DNA of 53,567 nucleotides from Eisenbergiella porci (GCF_009696275.1 NZ_VUMI01000039.1:1-53567), one strand, 5' to 3'; counted from the first letter of the stretch, positions 1-9,412 are shown. Notes: generated by a model from the letters alone, not told the origin. A program made the numbers and translations.

Positions 1-352
1 GTTCAGCCCTTGTCACGATAAATTTTCTCCTTTGCGAAAAACTTTTTTTTATTTTATCATGCATCGGCTAAATCTTCAGTGCTTATCAGTAATTTTTGTG
101 CGAGAAATTTTCGCCTTTCAGAGCTGCTCCTGTTTTTCCCACCTTTACCATTCCCCTGTCATACTCCCACATCAGAAAGGTCACCGTTCCCGGAAGAACT
201 TCCCATGCCCCCCATGAAAACCTCATGAAAACCACAAAAAAACAGCAGCGCCACAGCCCAAAATTTCCGGCTGCAGTCACCGCTGCTTCCTGTTTTATAC
301 ACATTCAATATAAACAATTGCTGATAACAACCAGTCACTCCCGGCAAAAGCC
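1..352. other. Left-edge intergenic region
   Basis: No convincing gene is visible on either strand; the short open frames lack ribosome binding sites and recognisable motifs. It lies downstream of the sucrose phosphorylase gene. I saw no clear terminator hairpin with a T-run for that gene here. Confidence 0.4.
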
Positions 353-1801
353 TTATTTATCCAGGACCTGCCTCTCACCTCCGGGCTGAGTGGTGTATAT
401 CGTAAACTTCTTCTCCGCGAAGTCCGCCTCCAGCTCCGCCGTATAGCCGTTGCTTTCTCTCACAATGATAAGTTTTCCGTCCTCGCATTCCTTCATGGCA
501 AAGCTTCCGTCAAACGCCGGGAAGGAATTCCTGAATTCCATCAGCCGGATCAGCTTCTCCACAACAGGACGCTTCACCTCTTCGGCAATTTCCTCTTCCG
601 TGTAATAATGACGGTTAATATTTCTTCCCACCTTGGTTTCTTCCAGAAGCTGCAGATCGTTCTTTCCCGCCATCAGGCCCACATAATATACCTGCGGAAT
701 GCCGGGTGCAAAGAACTGGACCGCCCTTGCCAGGAGATATGCGTCATCATCATCGCCCAGCGCAGAATAATAGGTACAGTTTACCTGATAAATATCCAGA
801 TTATTGTAAGCGGCGGTATTGTAGATTTTCTTCACATTCGCGCCGTATTTGAAAATATCCTCCTTTGTCCGGTTGATTTCCTCATCCGGAAGCAGATCCT
901 TCACATCCACAACGCCGATTCCGTCATGGGTATCCAGGGTGGTGAACTGCTTTCTGGGGCAGATTTCCAGCCAGTGCTTCAGATACCTTGTCTGTCCGTA
1001 GTACAGCGCATTGATAAGCAGCATGGGAAGCGCAAAATCATACACATAATAGCCCTTATCCTCTATTTTCTTCTGCATCGTGTAATGCTCATGGATCTCC
1101 GGAAGGATTTCCACCTGATAAGGCTTCAGGATTTCCGTGCACTCATCCAGCAGCTCCCAGATTTCAGGCTCAATGAAAAAGCAGCTGGTTCCCGCCTTCT
1201 TGGTTGCATAGGCAAAGGCATCCAGGCGGATCATGGCAGCGCCGTGCCTGCACATCCCCACAAGATTGTCCCTGATAAATTTCTTCGAGGTTTCCGACTT
1301 GCAGTTGATATCGATCTGCTCCTCATCAAAGGTACACCAAACCTTTTCCGTCGTCCCATCCGCAAAATGTGCGTCCACATAAGGCGCTCGCGGTTTTCTT
1401 TTATAAATCACATCCACCTGCTCCTGCGTGGGCTCGCCGCCTTCCCAGAAATCCTTATAGCGGATGAACAGATCCTTATATTCCGATTCCTCCTTTTTTG
1501 CAATAAAATCCTTATAATACTCACTCTGCGCTGAAATATGGTTAATCATATAGTCAAACATCAGATAATATTTGTCCGCCAGCCGTTCCACATCCTCCCA
1601 GCCGCCGAAGGCCGGATCCACTTTGGTATAATCCATGGGCGCAAAGCCCCTGTCCCCTGAAGAGGGAAAAAAGGGAAGAATATGGACGCCGCCCACTGCA
1701 TCCCTGAAATATTCGGAAAGTATTTTCTCCAGATCCTTCAGATTATGCCCCATGGAATCGGAGTACGTTATCAACATGACTTTATTTTCTAATTTTTTCA
1801 T
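353..1801 (-). CDS. gtfA: Sucrose phosphorylase (GH13_18)
   Basis: Cytosolic enzyme that splits sucrose with phosphate into glucose 1-phosphate and fructose. About 482 residues, the usual family length. Seen: the nucleophile region IRLDAFAYA (Asp ~194), the acid/base region LPEIHEHY (Glu ~235) and LDTHDGIG (Asp ~290), spaced as in known sucrose phosphorylases. An in-frame TTG lies six codons upstream, but the ATG at 1801 has GAAAGGCGG at good distance and is preferred. It is the last gene of the sugar operon, 21 bp after a LacI-type gene, and downstream of an ABC sugar importer without its own ATPase. Related GH13_18 members act on sucrose 6'-phosphate or glucosylglycerate; substrate is inferred from the overall match and context. 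Confidence 0.88.
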   Translation of the reverse strand: MKKLENKVMLITYSDSMGHNLKDLEKILSEYFRDAVGGVHILPFFPSSGDRGFAPMDYTKVDPAFGGWEDVERLADKYYLMFDYMINHISAQSEYYKDFIAKKEESEYKDLFIRYKDFWEGGEPTQEQVDVIYKRKPRAPYVDAHFADGTTEKVWCTFDEEQIDINCKSETSKKFIRDNLVGMCRHGAAMIRLDAFAYATKKAGTSCFFIEPEIWELLDECTEILKPYQVEILPEIHEHYTMQKKIEDKGYYVYDFALPMLLINALYYGQTRYLKHWLEICPRKQFTTLDTHDGIGVVDVKDLLPDEEINRTKEDIFKYGANVKKIYNTAAYNNLDIYQVNCTYYSALGDDDDAYLLARAVQFFAPGIPQVYYVGLMAGKNDLQLLEETKVGRNINRHYYTEEEIAEEVKRPVVEKLIRLMEFRNSFPAFDGSFAMKECEDGKLIIVRESNGYTAELEADFAEKKFTIYTTQPGGERQVLDK

Positions 1802-1822
1802 TTTACTGCCGCCTTTCAAACT

Positions 1823-2812
1823 TTATCTTGTAGTTCCGCCCTCCACAAAAGTAACGGGCAGAATAATCCGCCTTTCCACAGGCTTTTTCTCAATCAGCTT
1901 GATGAGCGTGTCCACACAGATCACCGCCATTTCCTTTACCGGCTGCGCGATGCTGGACACCGGGTAATCCCCCACGTTCAGGATACGGAGCCCGTCATAG
2001 CCTATGATCTGTACGTCTTCCGGCACACGAATCCCCATCGCAGTCAGCTGCTTCTCTACCACAATGGCATGTACGTCAGAGCTGGTAAAAATACCGTCAT
2101 ACAGGAAGCTTCCGCCCTTTACGCACTGCTCCAGGAAGCTGTTAATTTTATTCATTTGCTGCTTGGACAGCGTGGTTTCCTCCCCGAAATCCATCCGGGT
2201 AGCCTCCACGCCTCCCTGCTCACAGGTATCCACAAACGCTTTCCCTCTCTTCAGGGTTTCCCCCTCCACATTGGAACCGTTTCTGATGTAAATTACATTT
2301 TTGCAGCCTGTATCTATAAACTTCTGAGCAGCCAGGCGGCCGCCCATTTCATTATCGCTGGACACACAGCATATCTGATGCTTGAAATGTCTGTCTATGG
2401 AAACCAGAGGCATATCCGCCTCCAGATATTCATCCGTATTGCTGTAGGTAACGGCAATCAGGCCGTCTACCTTGTTCTGTTTTGCCATATTGATATAGGC
2501 AAGCTCCCTGTCCTCATTACAATGGGAATTGCATACCAGCAGCTTATAGCCGACCGCCGCCAGCACCTGCTCCACATAGTTCACCAGCAGGGCAAAAAAT
2601 GGGTTGATTAAATCCGGAACAATAATCGCCGCCGTAAATGTCTGCTGGGCCTTCAGGCCCCTGGCATAGGTATTTACCTGATAGCCCAGCCTGTGTATGG
2701 ATTCCTCCACTCTCCGCCGGTTGTCAGCCTTGACATACATATTATTCAATACCTTTGATACTGTTCCCACCGATACGCCGGCATCCGCCGCTACATCCTT
2801 AATCGTTACCAT
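1823..2812 (-). CDS. LacI family sugar-responsive repressor
   Basis: 329 residues. The N-terminal helix-turn-helix (residues ~2-22, TIKDVAADAGVSVGTVSKVL) and hinge helix are followed by a periplasmic-binding-like ligand domain (~60-329) with the usual IIGYDG segment near the C terminus. The start ATG at 2812 has GGGAGGT 8 bases upstream. It sits inside the sugar operon, just before gtfA, so it most likely controls this operon with sugar as inducer. Candidate operators are the TGAATCGATTCA palindromes upstream of the binding-protein gene, although a second LacI gene (7522-8505) could equally bind them. Confidence 0.85.
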   Translation of the reverse strand: MVTIKDVAADAGVSVGTVSKVLNNMYVKADNRRRVEESIHRLGYQVNTYARGLKAQQTFTAAIIVPDLINPFFALLVNYVEQVLAAVGYKLLVCNSHCNEDRELAYINMAKQNKVDGLIAVTYSNTDEYLEADMPLVSIDRHFKHQICCVSSDNEMGGRLAAQKFIDTGCKNVIYIRNGSNVEGETLKRGKAFVDTCEQGGVEATRMDFGEETTLSKQQMNKINSFLEQCVKGGSFLYDGIFTSSDVHAIVVEKQLTAMGIRVPEDVQIIGYDGLRILNVGDYPVSSIAQPVKEMAVICVDTLIKLIEKKPVERRIILPVTFVEGGTTR

Positions 2813-2945
2813 TCTTACCTACCTCCCAGTGAATATCCGTCCGTTTTTTCAGGGACCGTTAATTCATTAACCTCCCTCCAAAATTCGACACTCTTCCTGT
2901 CATCATGATACCTTGTCCTCACTGTAATGGCAATCAGAAACTTTC

Positions 2946-3535
2946 TTAAATCAGTATCTTTTTCATCCAGCAGGCGCTGACGGCAGCCGCCTTCACTTTC
3001 CCGCTTTCCATTACCGGAAGCCCTCCGCAGGAATAAATAACCTCCCAGGAGCCCTCGCAGGGAACCTGGCATTTCTGCTCCTTTCCCGACGGATTAATGA
3101 TAACAAGCACCTTTTCCTCTGCCGAGCTTCTTTCAAAAACAAGCGGATACGTATGATCTCCGGCATACAGAAATTCAATTTTTCCGTCCCCCTGCAGGGC
3201 GCTGTGGGCCTGTCGCACAGAAATCAGTTTTTTTACCGTATTGTACAAAGAACCCGTTTTCTCCATCTGGGAAGCCGCATCGGGCCTGTCATTTCCCGGA
3301 TCCAGAGGGATATAAAGAGCCTCAGCAGGCGCGCTGGAAAATCCTGCGTTGGTGGATTTATCCCACTGCATCGGGCTTCTGCTCCCGGTTCTCTCATAGC
3401 CGCCCTCCACAGAAACCAGATCCTCCACATACTGGTCAGTATACTCGTTTTTTTCCGCCTCCATGGATTCCAGGAACTAGGGATGATCACTGCCGTATGC
3501 CCCGGCATAAAGGGCTTACCCACACCGCAGTCCTC
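2946..3535 (-). pseudogene. Remnant of a GH13 alpha-glucosidase (C-terminal third only)
   Basis: The frame ending at 2946 carries the typical C-terminal part of GH13 alpha-glucosidase/trehalose-synthase-like enzymes: VEGGYERTGSRSPMQWD, NAGFS, a dimerising LYNTVKKLISVRQ region and a C-terminal beta domain. A TAG stop lies just upstream (near 3480). Further upstream, in another frame, KPFMPGHTAVI resembles the family's MPGTPxIYxGxE strand. The catalytic (beta/alpha)8 part is missing: the 3' end of the permease gene follows almost directly (3582). The first in-frame ATG is at 3464 and has no good ribosome binding site. A full member would be about 540-560 residues, so roughly two thirds is deleted and the rest is frameshifted. 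The operon probably once encoded a sugar hydrolase as well as the phosphorylase. Confidence 0.75.
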
Positions 3536-3581
3536 CGGGACAGCGGGTGAAGAACCGGGAAAAAGCCCTTTCCGTAAAAAA

Positions 3582-4442
3582 TCAGGATTTTACCGCACCG
3601 GCAACCACGCCTGCGATAATGTACTTCTGCAGGAACAGGTAAAGGATGATTACCGGAATGACAACCATAATTAGGGACGCCATAATCAGTCCCAAATCTG
3701 AAGAATAAGTGCCATAGAACATCTGTGTTGCGATGGGCAGTGTATACAGCTCCTTCTTCGTCAAAATCAGGGAAGGAAGAAGGAAGTCATTCCACAGGGC
3801 CATGGCATACAGGATAACCAGCGTCGCCGTGGTAGGCTTAAGCAGCGGCAGTACTACCCGGAAAAAGGTCTGATGCCTGGAGCAGCCGTCAAGCCGCGCC
3901 GCTTCCTCCAGCGACAAAGGGATACTGCTCTTGATGAAGCCGTGGTACATGAATACAGACATGGCCGTGGAAAATCCCACATGCATAAGAATCAGCGTCA
4001 GTCTGTGGTTCAGCAGGTGCAGCTGTCCGCCGTAAATGGAAACCAGCGGAATCATGATTACCTGGAACGGAATTACCATGGAAGCAATCATCAGGGAAAA
4101 GAAAATTTTATTCAGCTTGTAATCAGTACGCACGAAAATGTATGCGCACATGGAAGAAACAATGATTATCAAAAGAACGCTGATGCCCGTGATGCACAGG
4201 GAGTTCATAAACGTCCTGGGGAAATTCATTTTCGTAAAGGCCTGCAGATAGTTGGTAACGGATGCGCCGTTCGTTCCAATCAGGGCAAGAGGTTCCTTGA
4301 TAATATCTCTTTTTGTCTTAAAGGAGTTGATTACCACCATAACAAAAGGGAACATGTAGATGATAAAGCATGCCAGCAATACGATCATCTTTAATACCAA
4401 AGAGACTTTTTTCTTAATAAATCCTTTTGTATTCAGATCCAT
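3582..4442 (-). CDS. Carbohydrate ABC transporter permease, MalG type
   Basis: Inner-membrane permease of a CUT1 sugar importer, 286 residues with about six membrane helices. The EAA motif (SLEEAARLDGCSRHQTFFRVVLP, ~165-187) contacts the ATPase. The ATG at 4442 overlaps the stop of the upstream permease by one base (TAATG), showing translational coupling; AAGGAGG lies 10 bases upstream inside that gene. It pairs with the 4442-5326 permease and the 5507-6859 binding protein. No ATPase gene is present, so a shared MsmX/UgpC-type ATPase encoded elsewhere is inferred. Confidence 0.88.
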   Translation of the reverse strand: MDLNTKGFIKKKVSLVLKMIVLLACFIIYMFPFVMVVINSFKTKRDIIKEPLALIGTNGASVTNYLQAFTKMNFPRTFMNSLCITGISVLLIIIVSSMCAYIFVRTDYKLNKIFFSLMIASMVIPFQVIMIPLVSIYGGQLHLLNHRLTLILMHVGFSTAMSVFMYHGFIKSSIPLSLEEAARLDGCSRHQTFFRVVLPLLKPTTATLVILYAMALWNDFLLPSLILTKKELYTLPIATQMFYGTYSSDLGLIMASLIMVVIPVIILYLFLQKYIIAGVVAGAVKS

Positions 4443-5326
4443 TATGCTTCTACCTCCTTACTCTTACCGATGAATGCCTGCGTAACTGCGATAATTGCAA
4501 TTACAAGGAACAGGATTAGGGCTTCCGCCTGGCCAAGGCCGTATTTCTTGGATGAGAACGCCATATTGTAAACGTACATGGCCGCCAGGGTTGTGGAACC
4601 GTAAGGGCCGCCTTCCGTCAGGGATATGTTCACATCGTAGGTTACAAATGCCCTCGTAATTGCAAGGAAGAAACAGATGGTAAAGGTTCCTGCCATCATG
4701 GGGAGGGTGATATAACGCGTGGTTTTCTTTTCATCACAGCCGTCGATCTTGGCCGCTTCCTTCAGGTCATCGGATACGCCCATAAGGCCTGCGATATAAA
4801 TCAGCATCAGATAACCGGACAGCTGCCACACTGTTACGATAATCAATGCCCAGAAGGCCTTGATCGGGTCGGACAGCCAGGAGGTGGAAAACAGGCTGAA
4901 GCCTGTGGCATCGCCGATTACAAGAATCGCCTGCTTGAATACGAACTGCCAGATATAACCAAGTACGATACCGCCAATCAGGTTAGGGGTAAAAAATGCC
5001 GCCCGGAAGAAATTACTTCCTTTTATTTTGCTCGTCACCAGATATGCCAGGCCAAAGGCCACCACATTGGCGAGGATTACGGCAACAAAGGCATACAGGA
5101 TGGTCCTTCCCAGGGAAACCCAAAAGCTTCCATCCTGAAACAGCGCCACATAATTTTCCAGCCCTACGAAGGGAATGCTGCTGGAAATACCGTCCCAGCC
5201 CGTGAAGGTCAGATAAAGACCAAACAGGAAGGGGACAATGACTACTGCTGAAAACAATATTACAGCAGGACCCGCAAAGCTGAGAAACATCATCGCTTTG
5301 TAATGGAACTTATTCTGATTCTGCAT
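4442..5326 (-). CDS. Carbohydrate ABC transporter permease, MalF type
   Basis: 294 residues beginning MQNQNKFHYK at the ATG at 5326, with AGAGGAG 6 bases upstream. A longer in-frame extension exists but has no ribosome binding site. It has six or so hydrophobic helices and the EAA loop (DDLKEAAKIDGCDEKKTTRY). It forms the transmembrane heterodimer with the next gene and overlaps it by one base. A terminator-like hairpin (5440-5473) precedes it, so permeases are probably expressed below the binding protein. Confidence 0.88.
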   Translation of the reverse strand: MQNQNKFHYKAMMFLSFAGPAVILFSAVVIVPFLFGLYLTFTGWDGISSSIPFVGLENYVALFQDGSFWVSLGRTILYAFVAVILANVVAFGLAYLVTSKIKGSNFFRAAFFTPNLIGGIVLGYIWQFVFKQAILVIGDATGFSLFSTSWLSDPIKAFWALIIVTVWQLSGYLMLIYIAGLMGVSDDLKEAAKIDGCDEKKTTRYITLPMMAGTFTICFFLAITRAFVTYDVNISLTEGGPYGSTTLAAMYVYNMAFSSKKYGLGQAEALILFLVIAIIAVTQAFIGKSKEVEA

Positions 5327-5439
5327 TGAATCGCTCCTCTCTTCTCTATGGGAGAACCCGGAGCGCGTCTGAAAACTACAGGAGCCGGTGTGATGCCCTG
5401 CCCACAATCCGCTGTTAATAATTTTCAGACACGCCCCGG

Positions 5440-5473
5440 AAAAAAGGGCCGGACCCTTTCAGATCCGGCCCTT
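5440..5473 (-). terminator. Hairpin terminator between binding-protein and permease genes
   Basis: On the minus strand AAGGGCCGGA, a 10-base loop and TCCGGCCCTT form a perfect 10-bp stem followed by a T-run. It lies inside the operon and probably acts as a partial terminator, lowering permease expression relative to the binding protein, a common arrangement in CUT1 operons. Confidence 0.75.
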
Positions 5474-5506
5474 CGTTTTCAGCCATATTTCAAAAAATAT
5501 ACCTAT

Positions 5507-6859
5507 TTACTGTGCCTTCCAGTATGCCGCAATGTTGTCTGCAAGCTGGTCCCTGCTTTCCTGGCCGCCCAGGTATTTCTGCATCTCGGCGCCCATTTCT
5601 TTCCAGTGGTCTCCAGGATATTCCGGATATCCGGGAATCAGGTTGCCTTCATTTGCATAGCTCTGTACGGAACATCCCATGGGATTCGTTACTTCCATGG
5701 TGATATTAGAGAATGCGGGAACAAGGCTGCACTGGTTTACAAGGAAATCCTGTCCTTTTTCATCATATACAAGCCAGTTCAGGAAATCCTTTGCTGCCTG
5801 CTGCTGTGCTTCGCTGTTGTACTTGGTATCAATCATGCAGTACTTGCTTGCGCCGCCGGCCAGCTTGTCAACTGCACCGTTGGAGCTGTCAGGCTGTGCT
5901 ACGGGCATAATTCCGTATTCGCTTCCTTCTACCGCAAAGTCTGACATTTCAGCCCATGCCCAGTTTCCGTTGAACCAGAATGCAATGTCGCCTTCTGCCA
6001 GGGAAACAGCGTTGTTGTTGTAATCAGCTGCCAGAGGATCCGCGCCGTTCATATTGTATTTCATTAAAACATCAAAGGTATCCATGAGGGAGTTCCATCT
6101 TGCATTGGTCTTCAAATCTTCAGTACCTGCCTTCAGGCCGTCAAGGAATGCTGTTGCGCCTTCCAGGGTGCCGTCCTGTTCCTCATATACCTGTGTCAGA
6201 TAATGTCCGCCCAGTGACCAGTCTTCCATATTCAGGGCAACCGGTGTTTCCATGCCGCCGGCAACCAGCTTGTCAAGCAGTGCGGTAAAGTCATCCAGGG
6301 ATTTCACAGCCGTAGGGTCAAAGGCCTCTCCCGTAGCCGCTTCAATTGCTGTCTTGTTATACATAAGGCCGCGGGCTTCAATACAGAAGGGGAAGCCAAT
6401 CAGCCTGCCGTTGTAATTGCATCCGTAATCGGAGCCGCCGTCCTTGGCCCAGTCTTCGCCTGACAGGTCCAGCGCATATTCATCCAGCATAATGATATCC
6501 TGAATGTCTCCCATGAAGATGGTCGGTACTTCGCCGGAAGCATATCTCTTGGTAATATCCTGGGAAGGTGAATCGCCGACGGTTACGGAAACCTCTACAT
6601 CCACGCCTGTCAGCTCTTTATATTCCTGTGCCAGCTCCTCCCACTGTGTCTGAATCTCGCTCTTGGTATTCAGAATGGTAATCTTCACACCGTCCGTGGA
6701 TGTATTCGTGGAAGCTGCCGCGCTTCCTTCCTCCACAGCTGCTGCACTGTCTCCCGCTGTTGTGCTCTCACCTGTGGATGAGCTGCTCCCGCCGCATCCT
6801 GCAAGCACTGTTGCCACCATGGCAACTGAAAGAATTGCACTGAGTAATTTCTTCTTCAT
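5507..6859 (-). CDS. Sugar ABC transporter substrate-binding lipoprotein
   Basis: 450 residues. Lipoprotein signal peptide with lipobox LAGCGG (Cys ~22), then a Ser/Thr/Glu-rich linker (~23-55), then a family 1 solute-binding fold (tsrGEVPTIF-like region around 110-115, WFNGNWAWAEM near 300). Outer-face, membrane-anchored receptor for the CUT1 importer encoded by the next two genes. AAGGAGGAG precedes the ATG. It is the first gene of the operon; its promoter and operators are at 6957-7152. Sucrose or a related glucoside is inferred as ligand only from gtfA in the operon. Confidence 0.9.
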   Translation of the reverse strand: MKKKLLSAILSVAMVATVLAGCGGSSSSTGESTTAGDSAAAVEEGSAAASTNTSTDGVKITILNTKSEIQTQWEELAQEYKELTGVDVEVSVTVGDSPSQDITKRYASGEVPTIFMGDIQDIIMLDEYALDLSGEDWAKDGGSDYGCNYNGRLIGFPFCIEARGLMYNKTAIEAATGEAFDPTAVKSLDDFTALLDKLVAGGMETPVALNMEDWSLGGHYLTQVYEEQDGTLEGATAFLDGLKAGTEDLKTNARWNSLMDTFDVLMKYNMNGADPLAADYNNNAVSLAEGDIAFWFNGNWAWAEMSDFAVEGSEYGIMPVAQPDSSNGAVDKLAGGASKYCMIDTKYNSEAQQQAAKDFLNWLVYDEKGQDFLVNQCSLVPAFSNITMEVTNPMGCSVQSYANEGNLIPGYPEYPGDHWKEMGAEMQKYLGGQESRDQLADNIAAYWKAQ

Positions 6860-6956
6860 CTTCTTACTCCTCCTTGAAATTGGATAGCAGATATCTCTTC
6901 TGCTTACTGATTACAATTATGTCACATTTACTCTGTAATAATTGTCTGTATGAACT

Positions 6957-6968
6957 TGAATCGATTCA
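6957..6968. promoter_or_regulatory. LacI-type operator O1 (at the start site)
   Basis: Perfect palindrome TGAATCGATTCA just downstream of the -10 box, where repressor binding would block transcription. The central CG and the repeated occurrence upstream fit LacI/GalR operators. Confidence 0.75.
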
Positions 6969-6980
6969 TATCGTGCTTTA

Positions 6981-7009
6981 ACAATACCACCCTGCAATAT
7001 AATTGTCAA
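6981..7009 (-). promoter_or_regulatory. Sigma-A promoter of the sugar operon
   Basis: Minus strand: -35 TTGACA (7004-7009), a 17-bp spacer, -10 TATTGT (6981-6986). The predicted start at about 6974 falls next to operator O1, leaving a leader of about 115 bases before the binding-protein gene. Confidence 0.75.
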
Positions 7010-7095
7010 TAACTTATTTTATTTTTTGTATATAAATGATATTTCTATAAATTCATCCTCATAAAGCACTTCTATAATTGTGCATATTGAAAATA

Positions 7096-7107
7096 TAAAA
7101 CGATTCA
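7096..7107. promoter_or_regulatory. LacI-type operator O2 (imperfect)
   Basis: TAAAACGATTCA matches 10 of 12 positions of the perfect palindromes at 6957 and 7141. It lies about 90 bp upstream of the promoter's -35 box. Confidence 0.5.
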
Positions 7108-7140
7108 TAAATTATTATTTTACATTTTTGCACCATTTTG

Positions 7141-7152
7141 TGAATCGATTCA
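7141..7152. promoter_or_regulatory. LacI-type operator O3 (perfect)
   Basis: TGAATCGATTCA again, extended to a 14-bp perfect palindrome (GTGAATCGATTCAC, 7140-7153). Its distance of 184 bp from O1 would allow repression looping; this is inference. Confidence 0.7.
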
Positions 7153-7376
7153 CTTATTGTTGATATTTTACGCGCCTGCAATGGAAGCATTAAGCCTGTA
7201 AAATCACCGTTTATTCCTTCCCCGGCAGTCGCATTCCCTCTTCGTTAGGCTCGTCATCTGCCAGATAAAATAAGTATCCGGCAGTAATTTTTTTACTTTT
7301 GAAATCAATTGTGGAAAAAAAGTGAACTTTACATACAAGTGAAACAGAGACAGATGTGACAGATTTTTACCCAATA

Positions 7377-7433
7377 AAAAATACGCCGGCTTATACTGCT
7401 TCCTGTAAAAACAGGCACGAAAGTATAACCGGC
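7377..7433 (-). terminator. Terminator after the second LacI gene
   Basis: Minus strand: GCCGGTTATACT and AGTATAAGCCGGC form a long stem, with a small inner CCTG/CAGG hairpin, followed by GTATTTTTTATT. It separates the lacI-like gene at 7522 from the sugar operon promoter. Confidence 0.7.
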
Positions 7434-7521
7434 TATATCATATTATCATATAACAGTCCGCAACAGATTACATCATGAATTTTTGCCATACGTCTTTGCC
7501 GTACATCAGTCCGGCAATGTA

Positions 7522-8505
7522 TCAGGTGGTCTCCCTGCGTATCAGAGTAACCGGAAGGGTTGTACGGCTTGGCACCAGTTCATTGCGGTTTGCCCGGATA
7601 AGCATATCCACCGCAAGCTGTGCCATTTCGTCCACAGGCTGCCGGATCGTGGTAATGCTCGGTGTGGTCATGGAAGCGAGGCCGCAGTCATCAAAGCCCA
7701 CCACCTTCACCTGCTCCGGAATTCGGATCCCCTTTTTGCCGCAGATCTGTATGACCTGCGCGGCAATAACGTCACTACCTGCAAAAATACCGTCAATCTC
7801 CGGATGAGCCTCCAGTACCTTTTCTATATAGCTGTGATAATCCAGGGAAGCATATAACCCGGCATCCTTTTCCCGTCCCGGATCCAGAAACTCCAGGCCC
7901 TCGCGCAGACAAACCTCCATGAAGCCCAGCGCTCTGTCATCGGCGGGCATATTTTCCTCATTTTCACCGCCCAGATATACCACTTTCCTGCAGCCGCGCT
8001 CCAAAAGGTGTTTAGCCGCCAGACGGCCGCCCTGGCGGTTATCACATTCCACCGCAGCCGTCCCGCTCTCAAGAAACCGTTCCACCGTAACCAGCGGCAC
8101 GCCCAGTCCTTCAAAACACTGCGTTTCCACCCTGCCGCTGCACAGAATAATTCCTGCCACACGGCTGCCCTTACACATTTCCAGGTATCTGTCCTCTTTT
8201 TCGTCCCTCTCTCCTGAATTAAAAAGAAGAAGCTTATAGCCGCTTTTGTAAGCCGCCGTTTCCAGACTGCTCAGAAGTCTGGCAAAATAAGGATGATCAA
8301 TGTGAGGCACAATCACACCGATTGTATTTGTCGTCTGTTTGGAAAGGGATCTTGCAAGCTCATTGGGCTGATAATTCAGCCTCTTCATCGCTTCATAAAC
8401 CCTTTCCCTCGCATCTGCGCTGATATAGCCGCGATTATTCAATACTCTGGAAACCGTGCTTACAGTCAGCCCGGTTTCCTTCGCCACATCCTTCAGTGTT
8501 GCCAT
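7522..8505 (-). CDS. LacI family transcriptional regulator (second copy)
   Basis: 327 residues: HTH at ~2-22 (TLKDVAKETGLTVSTVSRVL), hinge (NELARSL ~52-58) and a sugar-binding domain. GGAGGAG precedes the ATG at 8505. It has its own terminator and lies upstream of, and in the same direction as, the sugar operon. Its hinge is closer to classical LacI than that of the in-operon regulator, so it is a good candidate for binding the TGAATCGATTCA sites. The ligand is unknown. Confidence 0.87.
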   Translation of the reverse strand: MATLKDVAKETGLTVSTVSRVLNNRGYISADARERVYEAMKRLNYQPNELARSLSKQTTNTIGVIVPHIDHPYFARLLSSLETAAYKSGYKLLLFNSGERDEKEDRYLEMCKGSRVAGIILCSGRVETQCFEGLGVPLVTVERFLESGTAAVECDNRQGGRLAAKHLLERGCRKVVYLGGENEENMPADDRALGFMEVCLREGLEFLDPGREKDAGLYASLDYHSYIEKVLEAHPEIDGIFAGSDVIAAQVIQICGKKGIRIPEQVKVVGFDDCGLASMTTPSITTIRQPVDEMAQLAVDMLIRANRNELVPSRTTLPVTLIRRETT

Positions 8506-8580
8506 ACTCTCCTCCGGTCAGCCGCTTTCAAATGCCGCTTTTTCAATCCTTTACCTGAATTTTTATTTATTATACGTAAT

Positions 8581-8672
8581 TGTTCAGTATCCCTCACAGT
8601 TACTGCTAAAATCCATTCTAAATCGCCTTTGGCGATGGATTTCAGCGCTCCTGAAGCACTTTCTTACAGTTA
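8581..8672. repeat. Dispersed hairpin repeat, copy A
   Basis: The core is AAATCC, a 7-base bulge, ATCGCC, loop TTT, GGCGAT, GGATTT (8609-8642), flanked by CAGTTAC-like ends. A second copy with the same bulged hairpin and similar flanks is at 14653-14797. Both lie in gene-free stretches. Confidence 0.55.
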
Positions 8673-8935
8673 TAATGTCGTCTACAGCATTATTACATCA
8701 TAATGAAGGAACGGCGCAATCTTCTGTTCCAAATGCAGACTGTTGCCATAAAAGGCTGCCGCAAAGCAAATCCCAGGCTGCATCTCCAAAAAAACGCACT
8801 TTTTCCTCACATAGTTTTCTATAACAAAAAAACCGTATGGGTCATCGCTGGCCCATCCGGATTAGGAAAAAGAAGGGGGGTTAGGGACGTTCCTCCGGGG
8901 GGAATCCTTTGGAGCGCCCCTTATTTCTATGGTAA

Positions 8936-8962
8936 CGATATCTTCCGGGTTGAAAGATATCG
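8936..8962. repeat. Inverted repeat
   Basis: CGATATCTT and AAGATATCG are a perfect 9-bp inverted repeat with a 9-base spacer. No T-run follows on either strand, so it is not an obvious terminator; it could be a protein-binding site. Confidence 0.5.
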
Positions 8963-9412
8963 GGAGGGGGCTGTTTACAGCAAGACAATTTATTTATAAA
9001 GGGGGGGGTTCACCGCCGTCAAACAACTGTCCAAACACAAAGAAAAGGGAGGGGGAAAAAGTGTTCTATGGAGCTGTTCTGGGGAGACAGCGGTGTTTTT
9101 ATTGGGGTATGTCTTACTGTGCTTAGATAATAACACGGTTTTTTTTCTATGTCAATCGGTTGTCATAAGAATCGTTGTTTTCCACAAGTGTTTCCTTTTT
9201 CAGATTCAGTTTTTGTTAATTTTTTAACCCTCTTTTTTTCACCACTTGTGCCGTTTTCCGCACTTTGTCATGTTTCTTTCTGGAATCAGCGCCGAATTTG
9301 TCCGATTTTTCTCCGGCATGTTCTTATAACAAGCGGTTGACATCCCTTATTTACATAAAATTTATCTGTATTTTTGCAGGTCCAGCCGCTCATATTGCTT
9401 TATTGGCGCACA

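Noticed and set aside
608-1534. 308-codon plus-strand open frame opposite gtfA
   Set aside because: Shadow of the real sucrose phosphorylase gene; no ribosome binding site and no family resemblance.
3153-3674. Plus-strand open frame across the GH13 remnant and permease end
   Set aside because: Antisense shadow; the protein meaning lies on the other strand.
8456-9126. Several plus-strand open frames in the gene-free region
   Set aside because: Short, no ribosome binding sites, cut through repeats and G-runs, no recognisable motif.
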